Notes: a model not told the origin generated them from the letters alone. 64,000 nucleotides of DNA from Apibacter mensalis (GCF_001418685.1 NZ_LIVM01000003.1:1-64000); one strand, 5' to 3'. Shown: positions 6,112-15,439, counted from the first letter of the stretch. Program-made: numbers and translations.

Positions 6112-9100
6112 TCACACATAAATCACCTCCAAATCTAGTGAAGAGATATATACTAATAATTTACTTTCAACTTTTTTACCCATGCCAACTAAGACTTGTT
6201 CGTATAATTCAATTTGTTTTTTATGTCCGGGTAATTTTTCTCCGGTTTTAAAATCAATGAGTATTAACGAATCTTGCTTTTCAATGATTCGATCCGGACG
6301 ATAAATTTTTCCTTCGTATATAATTTCTCGTTCTTTATAAGAAACGATTCCTTTTGAAAAATATTTTTTTAATTGAGGGCTAGAAACCATTCTATGAACA
6401 ATCTTTTCAATTTCCATTTCCTGACCCAATTGAATCATTCCTGATATTGCTAATTTTTTAATCACAAATGGCAAATCATCCAGCGTGTTGATTTCTGCTA
6501 AAATAGCATGTACACTATTTCCATAATGGATTTCCTTATTTTCTTCACTATAAAATTTATGGGCTTCGGAACTTACCTTTATTTTAGAATTCCAGCTTTC
6601 TGAGGTCCATTGAATTTCTTCTTCCCGAATAATACTTTTTTCGCTTTTTTCTTTCTTTTTCTTGAAATCGGAGGTTGGATACATCTCAATTATATCTTCA
6701 GCACATATACCCTGTTTATTTAAATATTCACCTAATGGACTTAATTTATCTTTTTTTTCTTCCAGTAAAAATAATTGTTGTGAAGCTCGTGTTGTGGCAA
6801 CGTATTGTATACAAAGCTCATCTATTTTATTTTCAAATTCTCGAATTGTTACTACTTCCTTTATATTTTCACCGGTATCATCTAATCCCGATTTTGAAGA
6901 AGTATAAAATTTATCGAAACCAATGTACAATTCTTTTTCAAGAGGAAACCAGTATTCTTCTTTATTAGAATTGCTTTCGATCATAGGATAAATTACTACT
7001 GGAAATTCCAGTCCTTTAGACTTATGTATAGTCATGATCTGAATAGCGTTTCTATTATCGGGAAACCGTATGGACAGTCCCGGGCTTTTTAATTCCCAAT
7101 TTTCTAAAAATTCCTCCAGACTTATTACTCCCTTCTTTTCCAGCTGAACAATCAAATCTAATAAGGCTGAGATATACAAATCTTCTTTTGCTCCAAAACC
7201 CAGCGAATTAATAAATTCTTCAGCAAAATCATAAAAGCTTAAATGATATACTTGTTGATAAGGTAAGGGAATATTCAGTGTTTCGTGAAACCAACTAACT
7301 ATATTGTCAAAGTCAAGATCTTTTATATTACTAATTTCTTCAGTAAAATCATCAAATTCTACTCTACCTAATGTATGGAGAAGATGTAACATTCTTACCA
7401 AGTTTTCTTTATCTTCCGGGTTGGAAATCCATTTTAAAGCATAAATTATGGCTTGTACTTCGGGTGATGATATAACTAATAAAGCTTCTTCCGTCAAAAT
7501 CGGATACCCTTTTTCTGCTATCTTATCTACAATGGAAATACTATGTTTTTTATTTCTGACTAAGATAGTTATATCTTTAAAAACAAAACCATTCTGCAAA
7601 GATTCTTCAATTATCTCAACAATTCTCTCTTCTAATTGATTTTCTTTTTGAGGAGAGATAAATGACACCTGCACCCTCCCCCCTTCTTGTAAATGGGAAA
7701 TCTGCTGTGCGTGAGTACCAAATAAAGAACTATATTCAGAATTATTTACTAAATAAGTGGATAAATATTGATAATATTTATTATTAAAATCAACAATATT
7801 GGGTAAGCTTCTAAAATTATTCTGTAAAGTTTGTACCTGTATCCCCTTTTCTTCTGCCAAGGCAATAAGGTTAATTAATATTTCAGGATTCCCGGAACGA
7901 AATCTATAAATTGCCTGTTTAGGATCTCCGACAAGAGTTATGGAATTTCCTTCAGAAACTTTTGCATTATCTAAAAGCGGCACCATATTATTCCATTGGA
8001 GTTGTGAAGTATCTTGAAATTCATCTATAAAATAATGATTATATCTGCTTCCTAATTTTTCATAAATAAAGGCAACAGGTTCTTCTTTTAAATGGGTTCC
8101 TATAATAGGATTTACATCTGAAAGAAAAACTACATCATTTTCTGTTTTTCTCTTATGCAAAAATCGGTTTATTTCTGATTGCAATTCAATGGTAATCAAA
8201 TTTTTACGAACTGAATCATCTACTTTAATTCTAATAATCGCTTGTTTTATTTTATAAAAGGCATCTATAATTTGCGGAGCAATGGCTTTAATATTTTCCT
8301 CTTTTGTAGATTTAGATTTTGCATATTTTTCTTCATCACAAAAAGCTTTATAGTAGGAAGAAGAAATGTTAACACTGAGTATTTTACTAGGATCATGCAT
8401 TTTATAAAAAAAACCGGCCATACCTCTTGCTCCTTGATAAAAATCTCCCACTTCCAAACTGTTAGATTCAATGAGTGCTATAATAGCAGCTGCAGTTTCT
8501 TGAATTAAGGTATAATTTTCCTTAACTCGCTTAATTAGCAGTTGATTTAATCTTTTAAAATCATCCAACTCTTTTGTAGTTAATGAATTTATCTGTTCGA
8601 GGTTTTTTTCCTTCATAAAGTTTTGTGAGGAAGTAATCAACTCCTTTCTGATGTCTGTAGTAGATTCGTTCTCGAATTTCCAAAATATATAATTTAAAAT
8701 AACTTCTGCAAAAGGGTTTTCTGTACCTAATTCGTCTACTAATTCATCAATTGATTGTTTAAGATAATCGGAAGAATCCAGTTCCACCGCAAAAGAATAC
8801 GATAATCCCAGTTCTTTGGTAAAAGCCTTCATCAACCTTAAATTAAATTTATCAATGGTGCTGATTGAAAACAATGAATAGTGGTGTAGTATATAGGATA
8901 ATGCCTTATAGGATCGTTGATGTAATTGGTAAATATCTAAGTCTAATTCTTGAGATAATTGCTGTAAAACTATATTGGATTTATATTTTTTTTCATCAGA
9001 AAAGTCTTTTAACCATGAAAGTATGCGCGTTTTCATTTCGTTGGCTGCTTTATTGGTAAAAGTTATTGCTAATATAGATCGCACAGTCTCGACAGAATCA

Positions 9101-9192
9101 TTTTGCAATAATATATAAAGGTAGTTTTTAACTAAAGTGAAAGTTTTTCCTGCACCTGCTGATGCATTGTATATGGTATAGTTTGAACTCAT
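6112..9192 (-). CDS. AddA/RecB-like UvrD-family helicase with C-terminal nuclease
   Basis: A 1026-residue superfamily-1 DNA helicase. The Walker A motif ASAGAGKTFT is at residues 10-19, the DExx box at YFIDEFQDTSQLQW, motif IV/V region at TIHKSKGLEFPVV, and motif VI at VATTRASQQLFLL. The C-terminus carries a PD-(D/E)XK nuclease core: RPDRIIEK followed by LILIDFKTGEK, with the Asp and Lys in place. This matches the AddA-type subunit of bacterial double-strand-break end-processing enzymes. No AddB-like partner is next to it: upstream is the cydAB terminator, downstream the effector-island debris. It starts 18 bases beyond that terminator hairpin, and no clear promoter of its own is visible in the 84-base gap. 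Confidence 0.9.
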   Translation of the reverse strand: MSSNYTIYNASAGAGKTFTLVKNYLYILLQNDSVETVRSILAITFTNKAANEMKTRILSWLKDFSDEKKYKSNIVLQQLSQELDLDIYQLHQRSYKALSYILHHYSLFSISTIDKFNLRLMKAFTKELGLSYSFAVELDSSDYLKQSIDELVDELGTENPFAEVILNYIFWKFENESTTDIRKELITSSQNFMKEKNLEQINSLTTKELDDFKRLNQLLIKRVKENYTLIQETAAAIIALIESNSLEVGDFYQGARGMAGFFYKMHDPSKILSVNISSSYYKAFCDEEKYAKSKSTKEENIKAIAPQIIDAFYKIKQAIIRIKVDDSVRKNLITIELQSEINRFLHKRKTENDVVFLSDVNPIIGTHLKEEPVAFIYEKLGSRYNHYFIDEFQDTSQLQWNNMVPLLDNAKVSEGNSITLVGDPKQAIYRFRSGNPEILINLIALAEEKGIQVQTLQNNFRSLPNIVDFNNKYYQYLSTYLVNNSEYSSLFGTHAQQISHLQEGGRVQVSFISPQKENQLEERIVEIIEESLQNGFVFKDITILVRNKKHSISIVDKIAEKGYPILTEEALLVISSPEVQAIIYALKWISNPEDKENLVRMLHLLHTLGRVEFDDFTEEISNIKDLDFDNIVSWFHETLNIPLPYQQVYHLSFYDFAEEFINSLGFGAKEDLYISALLDLIVQLEKKGVISLEEFLENWELKSPGLSIRFPDNRNAIQIMTIHKSKGLEFPVVIYPMIESNSNKEEYWFPLEKELYIGFDKFYTSSKSGLDDTGENIKEVVTIREFENKIDELCIQYVATTRASQQLFLLEEKKDKLSPLGEYLNKQGICAEDIIEMYPTSDFKKKKEKSEKSIIREEEIQWTSESWNSKIKVSSEAHKFYSEENKEIHYGNSVHAILAEINTLDDLPFVIKKLAISGMIQLGQEMEIEKIVHRMVSSPQLKKYFSKGIVSYKEREIIYEGKIYRPDRIIEKQDSLILIDFKTGEKLPGHKKQIELYEQVLVGMGKKVESKLLVYISSLDLEVIYV

Positions 9193-9203
9193 TCTGCTGA
9201 AAA

Positions 9204-9239
9204 TTAAAAAAAGGATTTAACAAAATTAGTTAAATCCTT
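9204..9239 (-). terminator. Rho-independent terminator after cydB
   Basis: An 11-bp perfect stem (AAGGATTTAAC with GTTAAATCCTT) and 7-base loop at 9211-9239. On the minus strand it is followed by a run of T (9210 down to 9204). It lies about 40 bases after the cydB stop and just before the start of the helicase gene. Confidence 0.9.
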
Positions 9240-9276
9240 GGTACCATATAATTTTATAAATTATTTAAGCTTTATT

Positions 9277-10281
9277 CTATCTTCTTTTTTGAAACGAATA
9301 AATCAAATGAAATACTCCCGGAAGAATAAAAATACTTCCTAACATAAGTGCCCAGGCTAACATGGCTATGGTTTTATGAATGTATTGATCTTCGATCAAA
9401 GATAAACTACCCTGTTTTAATATAACTAAGTTGGGATAATGTTGATAAGTTACCGCAAATAATATGGTTAGCACCTGAAACCCGGCTAATACCCGTATCC
9501 AAGAATATTTTTTTTCTTTAAGGGAATATAAAGTACCGAAAACAGAAACAGTTGCCAAACTTACGGCTATCCATCCGACTGTTTCCCCAAATATCCATTG
9601 AATTAGTGGAACGCATGAAAAATAAGCACATACAAATACTAATCCTCCACTTGCTATCACTACAAATAAAAATATTTTAAGCTTTTTAGTCAAATACTCA
9701 AGATCATCATAATTTTTAACCTGAGATAATGAATAGGACACTGCCAAATACCCACAAATGCTACAAGTAAAAACTCCCAGTGCACATCCAAACGGAGTAA
9801 GCCAACTCCATATATAGGCCGCCATAAAGTCGTTAGTTTTTACATCAATAGTTCCGGAAACAGTTGCAGCGGCTATCATTCCTAAGAAGAAAGGGGTTAT
9901 TACACTGGAATATCTAAATATTTTATTATAAACATATTGCCAATGATCTTTAACTGCATCGTAATTTCGAAAAGAAAATGCTGTGCCTCTGGCGATTATT
10001 CCTATAAGCATTAATAATAACGGTATATGCAAATAGGTTGATAGTACCGCATAGATATCAGGAAACCCTACAAAAAGAATAACGATTACAATAATCAACC
10101 ACATATGATTGGCTTCCCACACCGGACCCATTTCTTCGTACATGATTTTTTCAATTCTTTTTTCATTCTTATGCTTACTGAATAATTCTAAAATTCCCAC
10201 TCCAAAATCTGCACCTCCTAATAATAAATACAAAGCTATGGCTGTCCAGAGGAAAAAAATTACTACATATAAATAAAACAT
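9277..10281 (-). CDS. cydB: Cytochrome bd ubiquinol oxidase subunit II
   Basis: 334 residues, highly hydrophobic, about eight membrane segments, typical length for CydB. Near the N-terminus the family signature reads LYLLLGGADFGVGILELF, and then MGPVWEANHMWLI, which includes the conserved Trp-Glu-Ala-Asn. CydB pairs with CydA to form the bd-type quinol oxidase, which reduces oxygen at very low tension without pumping protons. It begins 3 bases after the cydA stop, so the two form one operon closed by the hairpin at 9204-9239. I see no cydX-like small gene next to it. Confidence 0.96.
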   Translation of the reverse strand: MFYLYVVIFFLWTAIALYLLLGGADFGVGILELFSKHKNEKRIEKIMYEEMGPVWEANHMWLIIVIVILFVGFPDIYAVLSTYLHIPLLLMLIGIIARGTAFSFRNYDAVKDHWQYVYNKIFRYSSVITPFFLGMIAAATVSGTIDVKTNDFMAAYIWSWLTPFGCALGVFTCSICGYLAVSYSLSQVKNYDDLEYLTKKLKIFLFVVIASGGLVFVCAYFSCVPLIQWIFGETVGWIAVSLATVSVFGTLYSLKEKKYSWIRVLAGFQVLTILFAVTYQHYPNLVILKQGSLSLIEDQYIHKTIAMLAWALMLGSIFILPGVFHLIYSFQKRR

Positions 10282-10284
10282 ACT

Positions 10285-11622
10285 CTATTTCTTATTAGGT
10301 TTATAATTCTTATCAGTTGAGTCATATAGTACAGGAACCATCTTCATTTGCCTATATAAAAGAAAAATCACGATTGCTGATAAGGAAATAAAAATGGCTG
10401 TGAATAAATAAAAAGAATAAGCAATACCCGGCATGGGTGTTACCGCATCGGCAGTCCTCATTATTTTATAAATAATCCAAGGTTGACGCCCAACTTCAGT
10501 TACTGTCCACCCGGCTTCTAACGCTATATATCCCAGTGGAGTCGCAACTACAAATAGTTTATAAAACCATTGCTTAGTAAGCCAGGTTTTCGTTTTGAAT
10601 GTTGCCAATATATAAATGACAGCCAGTATCATTAAAGCTACTCCTAACATAATCATAATTTGAAAGGAGTAATGCGTTATAGCTACAGGAGGTCTGTCTT
10701 CTTTAGGAAAATCTGTAATTCCTTTAACCGGATCTTTTACATTTCCATAAGCTAAAAAGCTTAGTAAACCCGGAATTTTTATGGCATAATCTACTCTTTC
10801 CTCCTTTTCATTAACAATGCCTCCTAGAATAAATGAGGCTGGAGCTTCCGTATGGAAATGCGCTTCCATGGCTGCTAATTTTTCAGGTTGTCTTTTGCTC
10901 ACATCTTTTGCGGAGATATCTCCACTTATAGGTTGAATCAAAGCAGCAATACATGCACAAGTAGCAGCAATTTTAAATGCTTTTTTATGAAATTCAATAT
11001 TCTTTTTCTTTAAGATCATAAAAGCATGTAAACCTGCTACAGCAAATCCGGTAGCAACAAATGCTGCTATAATCATATGTAAAGCTTGGGAAAACCATGC
11101 ATCATTGAACATTGCTTTTACAGGATCTATATTTACATAGTTCCCATTTATATAATCGAATCCGGCAGGGCTATTCATCCATGCATTAGCAGCCAAAACC
11201 AGTATACCTGACGACAATCCGCTAATTCCAACTAATAATCCTGTTAACCAATGAAACCAGGGATTAAATTTATTCCAACCGTAAAGAAAGAAACCTATAG
11301 CTATAGCTTCAACAAAAAAAGCAGTGCCTTCTAGAGAAAAAGGCATTCCAAAAATAGGACCTGCATGTTTCATAAATTCAGGCCACAGCAATCCTAATTC
11401 AAAAGAAAGCATAGTACCAGAAACCGCTCCGGTTGCAAATAATATTGCAATTCCTTTGCTCCACGCCTTAGTGAGACCTTTATATACTTCATCTCCGGTT
11501 TTTAAATATTTGTAATGTGCAATTGCCATAAAGAAAGGCATGACCATACCTATGCATGAAAATATGATATGGAATCCTAACGAAACTGCCATCTGAGATC
11601 GAGCAGCAATAAAATCATTCAT
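10285..11622 (-). CDS. cydA: Cytochrome bd ubiquinol oxidase subunit I
   Basis: 445 residues with about nine membrane helices. Haem ligands are recognisable: His in LGFHIIFS (residue 18), His in SQALHMIIA, and Met in the SFQIMIMLG segment. The signature GRQPWIIYKIMRT and FFVEAIAIGFFLYGW (with the haem-region Glu) are intact. At 445 residues it is shorter than the E. coli protein (about 522), so it is the short Q-loop type. It forms the quinol-oxidising, haem b/d-bearing half of the enzyme with CydB. A TAAATTTG box at 11645-11652 on the minus strand would place its promoter close to the ATG. Its presence suggests life at low oxygen. Confidence 0.96.
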   Translation of the reverse strand: MNDFIAARSQMAVSLGFHIIFSCIGMVMPFFMAIAHYKYLKTGDEVYKGLTKAWSKGIAILFATGAVSGTMLSFELGLLWPEFMKHAGPIFGMPFSLEGTAFFVEAIAIGFFLYGWNKFNPWFHWLTGLLVGISGLSSGILVLAANAWMNSPAGFDYINGNYVNIDPVKAMFNDAWFSQALHMIIAAFVATGFAVAGLHAFMILKKKNIEFHKKAFKIAATCACIAALIQPISGDISAKDVSKRQPEKLAAMEAHFHTEAPASFILGGIVNEKEERVDYAIKIPGLLSFLAYGNVKDPVKGITDFPKEDRPPVAITHYSFQIMIMLGVALMILAVIYILATFKTKTWLTKQWFYKLFVVATPLGYIALEAGWTVTEVGRQPWIIYKIMRTADAVTPMPGIAYSFYLFTAIFISLSAIVIFLLYRQMKMVPVLYDSTDKNYKPNKK

Positions 11623-11644
11623 CGAAAAAACAAATTAAAGGCTG

Positions 11645-11652
11645 CAAATTTA
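11645..11652 (-). promoter_or_regulatory. Putative -7 promoter box for cydAB
   Basis: Minus-strand TAAATTTG matches the Bacteroidetes -7 consensus TAnnTTTG. It lies 23 bases upstream of the cydA ATG, so the leader would be under about 20 bases. I see no clear -33 TTG at the usual distance. Confidence 0.45.
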
Positions 11653-12021
11653 TAATAATTCTTAACTTTTTAAATCATTTCGTAAAAAGTTTTATTAAAA
11701 GTTATCATTTACTTTACCACTATATTATACCAAATTAATTACTATTATTAAATAATTATACTTTATTATTATAAACAAATCATTAGCTTTTTCTTATTAA
11801 AAAAAACATTAAATAATCATTGCTATAAAATAAATAATTGAATGCAAGTAAAAAATCTATGTTAAAAATCAGTAGTACAAATTTTATCATCTTAACGTAG
11901 TAATAGTAAATAAAGGATACCTACTTTTTATTGATACTAAAATTATAGTAATACAAAATAATTCATAAGAATGCTATTATGTTATTAAACTTGGACAATT
12001 ATAATTAGTATTTTTGTAATT
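11653..12021. other. AT-rich gap between cydA and the vsr remnant
   Basis: About 370 bases of very AT-rich DNA with no open frame of note, no RNA-like fold and no repeat that I can see. The right end holds the TATTTTTG box that precedes the vsr remnant. Confidence 0.6.
12009..12016 (+). promoter_or_regulatory. Putative -7 promoter box before the vsr remnant
   Basis: TATTTTTG matches TAnnTTTG. A TTG lies at 11991-11993, 15 bases upstream, slightly closer than usual. It is 5 bases before the remnant's ATG. Confidence 0.35.
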
Positions 12022-12240
12022 ATGGATAGATTAACTAAAGAGCAAAGACAAAAAAATATGCAAGCCATAAAAGCTACAGGCTCAAAAATTTAGGCTAAAC
12101 TGGCAAAAAGTTTATTTGTACGTGATTATCGTTATCGAAAGAATGATAAATCTGTATTTAGAAAACCGGATCTAACTTTTAAAAAATATAAAATTGCAAT
12201 CTTTGTTGATAGCGAATTTTGGAATGGTAAAGATTGGAGT
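12022..12240 (+). pseudogene. vsr: Broken very-short-patch repair endonuclease (Vsr) gene
   Basis: The frame from ATG 12022 reads MDRLTKEQRQKNMQAIKATGSKI, then TAG (12091-12093), then AKLAKSLFVRDYRYRKN, KSVFRKPDLTF and IAIFVDSEFWNGKDW. This is the start and catalytic core of a Vsr-type mismatch endonuclease. Family members have KxE after the TGSK/TKS stretch, a PDL/PDI Asp and FVDGCFWHG. Here Gly is Ser, His is Asn, the protein is stopped at codon 24, and the last part of the family (about 50 residues) is missing, replaced by the tail of the convergent 12252 gene. Vsr repairs T:G mismatches made by cytosine methylation. No cytosine methyltransferase is visible nearby. Confidence 0.85.
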
Positions 12241-12251
12241 ACCTGTTTAAA

Positions 12252-12518
12252 TCATTTAGACATATACTTCCACGGATTTCGTTTAAATTCTTCTTTGCAG
12301 TGTGAACTGCAGAAGCCATACAACTTACCTTGATAGTTTAAGGTATCATTTAAATTATTACTAGTGGGCATTTCACAAACAGGGTCTAATTCATTTACAA
12401 TATTAACATTTGAAATGGTTTCCCCTTCCATAAAATGATTTTTATTCTTTAGCTCACAAGAATTCGTCAATAGCATTACAAAAATACTAAGCGCGATAAA
12501 ATTTACTTTTTTTTTCAT
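12252..12518 (-). CDS. Small YHS-domain lipoprotein
   Basis: 88 residues. The N-terminus is a lipoprotein signal: charged MKKK, a hydrophobic run, then LLTNSCEL with the lipobox Cys at about residue 20. The mature part holds a YHS metal-binding domain: ELDPVCEMP, then GKLYGFCSSHCKEEFKRNPWKY, with three Cys and one His spaced as in family members that bind copper or other heavy metals. It lies 27 bases downstream of ksgA on the same strand and may share its transcript. Its exact metal and partner cannot be told from sequence. Its 3' end abuts the truncated vsr remnant. Confidence 0.82.
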   Translation of the reverse strand: MKKKVNFIALSIFVMLLTNSCELKNKNHFMEGETISNVNIVNELDPVCEMPTSNNLNDTLNYQGKLYGFCSSHCKEEFKRNPWKYMSK

Positions 12519-12545
12519 TGTACAAAAATTTTAATATATCCGGTT

Positions 12546-13310
12546 TTATTTTGAGTTCCATAATCGAGCTAGATCTATAAAGTCATCTACCGACAATTGT
12601 TCAGCACGAAGATTTAAAAATCCATGTGATTCAAGACTTGGTGGAATGCTTAAGACTTTTAACGCATTTCTTAATGTTTTCCTCCTTTGATTAAATCCTG
12701 CTTTAATTAATTTTAAAAAAAATTCATCTTCTACTCCCTCAATATTATCCCTATACCGTATTAATCGTATAACAGCCGATTTTACCTTAGGAGGAGGTGT
12801 AAATACGTTTTCATGAACGGTAAATAAATATTCTACGTTATAATATGCTTGTGTAAAAACGGATAATATACCATAAGTTTTATTACCCTTTTGAGCAGCA
12901 ATTCTTTCAGCTACTTCCTTTTGGAACATACCTACCATTTCAGGTATTTTATGTTTATTTTCTAAAATTTTAAAAACAATTTGAGATGAAATGTTATAGG
13001 GAAAATTACCAATTACAGCAAAATTGTCTGAACATAATTCATCAAATTCTAATTTCAAAAAATCTCCAACAATATTTTTTTCCAGTTGAGGATAATTTAT
13101 TTTTAAATAGTCAACAGACTCCTTATCTATTTCAGCAACATATACTTTCACCTGTTTTTGCAGTAAAAATTGTGTAAGTACTCCCATACCCGGACCTACT
13201 TCCAATACCAAATCATAAGGATGATAGCTCAATGAATCCACTATTTTAGAAGCAATATTCCGATCATTGAGAAAATGTTGCCCTAAATGCTTTTTAGGTT
13301 TAACTTTCAA
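12546..13310 (-). CDS. rsmA: 16S rRNA dimethyladenosine transferase
   Basis: 254 residues, full length for KsgA/RsmA, which dimethylates two adjacent adenines near the 3' end of 16S rRNA during small-subunit maturation. Visible motifs: KKHLGQHFLND at the N-terminus, the SAM-binding VLEVGPGMGVLT, the catalytic NFPYNISSQIVFK, and PPPKVKSAVIRL. The start codon is TTG (13308-13310): the N-terminus KVKPKKHLGQHFL matches the family and the next ATG would cut off the SAM site. A TAATTTTG box lies at 13342-13349 on the minus strand. The YHS lipoprotein gene follows. Confidence 0.95.
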   Translation of the reverse strand: MKVKPKKHLGQHFLNDRNIASKIVDSLSYHPYDLVLEVGPGMGVLTQFLLQKQVKVYVAEIDKESVDYLKINYPQLEKNIVGDFLKLEFDELCSDNFAVIGNFPYNISSQIVFKILENKHKIPEMVGMFQKEVAERIAAQKGNKTYGILSVFTQAYYNVEYLFTVHENVFTPPPKVKSAVIRLIRYRDNIEGVEDEFFLKLIKAGFNQRRKTLRNALKVLSIPPSLESHGFLNLRAEQLSVDDFIDLARLWNSK

Positions 13311-13341
13311 CTGTATATTTATTTTAACAATAATTTATATT

Positions 13342-13349
13342 CAAAATTA
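13342..13349 (-). promoter_or_regulatory. Putative -7 promoter box for rsmA
   Basis: Minus-strand TAATTTTG fits TAnnTTTG, 32 bases before the proposed TTG start of rsmA. It supports a short leader and that start. Confidence 0.45.
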
Positions 13350-13398
13350 CACTAAAATAAATGAAGTTTTTATATTTTAGCGAATATTTTGAATATAT

Positions 13399-14298
13399 AT
13401 GGCCAATAAAACAGACAAGCTAAATAAGGGGAGGTTACGTTCTTCGAACATTACTGTAGTCATAAGTATTTCTTTAGTCTTATTTTTAATTGGAATCATT
13501 GGCATGATTATAATTAATGCCAATTCTTATATTGATTATTTGAAAGAACAGATGGTGATTGAAGTATTTTTTAAAAATGACAGAAATAAAAATAATGTAA
13601 TAAAAAACGAAAAAGCTCAGCTAAATTATCTTGATAGTATTAAAGTTAATTCCTATGTAAAAAAAGCTAAATATATATCTAAAGAACAAGCAACCTACAC
13701 CGCAAAGAAAGATTTAGGGGTAGATTCACAATCCCTTTTTGAAGAAGATATATTTCCTGCTTCCATTACTATTGCTTTAAAACCTGAATATACGGATTCA
13801 ATTCACATTGAAACCATAAAGAAACAGATTCAAAAGAATACGTTGGTAGATGAGGTAAAATCTGACAGTAATTTGTTAACCCAGATGAATAAAGGAGTTC
13901 GAAAAATTACTTTAAGTATTTCCATACTTGCCGGAATTATTTTATTAATTGCAATTTCTTTAATTAATAATTCCATACGATTGAAAATTTACGCTAAAAG
14001 ATTTTTAATTAAAACTATGCAATTAGTAGGTGCAAAACGTTTTTTCATTACAAAACCTTTTTTAATCCAAGCAATAATTTTAGGTGCTATAGGATCTGTA
14101 ATAGCATTGCTATTGTTATTTGCTGTAAATTATATGCTCATTCGATATAATATACTTCCACCTATTGTTGATTATACCAATCATATTATCTTGTCTTTAT
14201 TTATTTTACTTACAGGTGTTTTAATTACAACTGCGAGTACTTGGTTTGCAACCTGGAGGTATTTAAAGCTCAAGATAGATGATCTATATTACTCATAA
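13399..14298 (+). CDS. ftsX: Cell division ABC transporter permease FtsX
   Basis: 299 residues with the FtsX plan: a short cytoplasmic N-terminus, one membrane helix (about residues 19-45), a large extracytoplasmic domain (about 46-170), then three helices at about 172-192, 222-247 and 260-285. FtsX with the ATPase FtsE controls peptidoglycan hydrolases at the septum. The ftsE-type gene is not adjacent but at 23091-23783. The gene is followed by a DUF3098 gene and uppP in the same orientation, a familiar flavobacterial cluster. Start ATG 13399 is taken because the family's short Lys/Arg-rich N-terminus begins there. Confidence 0.9.
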   Translation: MANKTDKLNKGRLRSSNITVVISISLVLFLIGIIGMIIINANSYIDYLKEQMVIEVFFKNDRNKNNVIKNEKAQLNYLDSIKVNSYVKKAKYISKEQATYTAKKDLGVDSQSLFEEDIFPASITIALKPEYTDSIHIETIKKQIQKNTLVDEVKSDSNLLTQMNKGVRKITLSISILAGIILLIAISLINNSIRLKIYAKRFLIKTMQLVGAKRFFITKPFLIQAIILGAIGSVIALLLLFAVNYMLIRYNILPPIVDYTNHIILSLFILLTGVLITTASTWFATWRYLKLKIDDLYYS

Positions 14299-14324
14299 TT
14301 ATTTAATTGGCATAAAATTTAGTT

Positions 14325-14621
14325 TTGATGAAAAATAAGTATACAAAAAATATATATTCTGAATCTGATAAACCTTTTTTATTTGGAAAAAGAAACTTTA
14401 AATTCATGTTTATCGGATTAGGTTTAATTGCGCTGGGTCTTATTTTAATGACCGGACCGGATGCTAATACGGTAAATGGTGTTTATGATAAAAATAATTG
14501 GAACGAAGATATTTTTAGCTTTAGAAGGATCCGATTGGCTCCTATTCTTATTGTTTTTGGATTCATTGTTGAAATTTATTCAATCATGACAAACTCAAAT
14601 TCTAAAAAGAATCATAAATGA
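14325..14621 (+). CDS. DUF3098 small membrane protein
   Basis: 98 residues with two predicted membrane helices (FMFIGLGLIALGLILMTG and LAPILIVFGFIVEIYSIM). Between them is a short conserved-looking loop with GPDAN and the segment EDIFSFRRI. This matches the Bacteroidetes-only DUF3098 family, normally found between ftsX and uppP exactly as here. Its last codons overlap the uppP start by 4 bases (ATGA), so translation is coupled. The function is not known. By context a role in the inner membrane, linked to division or to lipid carrier recycling, is possible. Confidence 0.85.
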   Translation: MMKNKYTKNIYSESDKPFLFGKRNFKFMFIGLGLIALGLILMTGPDANTVNGVYDKNNWNEDIFSFRRIRLAPILIVFGFIVEIYSIMTNSNSKKNHK

Positions 14622-15439
14622 ATACTTTAGAAGCAATTATTATTGCTATCGTTGAAGGTTTGACAGAATATTTACCTGTTTCTTCCACTGCTCATATGAT
14701 TTTTACAAGTTCTATCTTAGGAATACAAGAAGATAACTTTGTAAAAATGTTTGAATATTGTATTCAATTGGGAGCCATTTTAGCAGTTGTCGTTTTATAC
14801 TGGAAAAAATTTTTTGATTTTAAAAGATTGAATTTTTATTTAAAATTAATATTTGCTGTTATTCCTGCTTTAATTTTAGGTAAATTATGCAACGAAAAAA
14901 TTGATGCCATTTTAGAAAAACCAATACCCATCGCGATTGTATTAGTTATAGGTGGATTTATACTCCTATTTATTGATCGTTTTTTTAAAAATCCTACGAT
15001 ACTCAAAGAAGAAGATATTTCTATTAAACAAGCTGTAATCATAGGTTTTTGGCAATGTTTGGCAATGATGCCCGGAACCAGCCGATCTGCTGCATCGATC
15101 ATTGGCGGAATGCAGCAAAAATTGAATAGAAACGTTGCCGCAGAATTTTCTTTTTTTCTAGCAGTTCCTACTATGTTAGCCGTAACAATATATTCTCTAA
15201 CTTTAAAAACATGGGAAGAAAATGGCATTGAAATGAAAGGTTACGAACTATTAGCTTCAAACACAAATCATTTATGGATCTTCTTATTAGGAAATTTAGT
15301 TGCTTTTATAGTCGCTGTCTTTGCCATCAAATTTTTTGTAGAAGTCATAAAAAAATTTGGGTTTAAAATTTGGGGATATTATAGAATTATTATTGGTACA
15401 TTATTATTAATTTATTTTATTTTTTACCAGCAAGTTTAA
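14618..15439 (+). CDS. uppP: Undecaprenyl-diphosphatase
   Basis: 273 residues, multi-pass membrane enzyme that removes phosphate from undecaprenyl pyrophosphate so that the lipid carrier can be reused for peptidoglycan and surface glycans. Signature motifs are intact: EGLTEYLPVSSTAH near the N-terminus and MMPGTSRSAASIIGG in the middle, which hold the catalytic Glu, Ser and Arg residues of the BacA family. It overlaps the DUF3098 gene by 4 bases. Downstream, after about 215 AT-rich bases, comes a different gene, so it appears to end the operon. Same lipid carrier as MraY and MurG in the later dcw cluster and the glycan genes at 18-23 kb. Confidence 0.96.
   Translation: MNTLEAIIIAIVEGLTEYLPVSSTAHMIFTSSILGIQEDNFVKMFEYCIQLGAILAVVVLYWKKFFDFKRLNFYLKLIFAVIPALILGKLCNEKIDAILEKPIPIAIVLVIGGFILLFIDRFFKNPTILKEEDISIKQAVIIGFWQCLAMMPGTSRSAASIIGGMQQKLNRNVAAEFSFFLAVPTMLAVTIYSLTLKTWEENGIEMKGYELLASNTNHLWIFLLGNLVAFIVAVFAIKFFVEVIKKFGFKIWGYYRIIIGTLLLIYFIFYQQV

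Noticed and set aside
14836-15228. 130-codon antisense frame over uppP
   Set aside because: No domain or start context; a mirror of a strongly conserved membrane protein gene.
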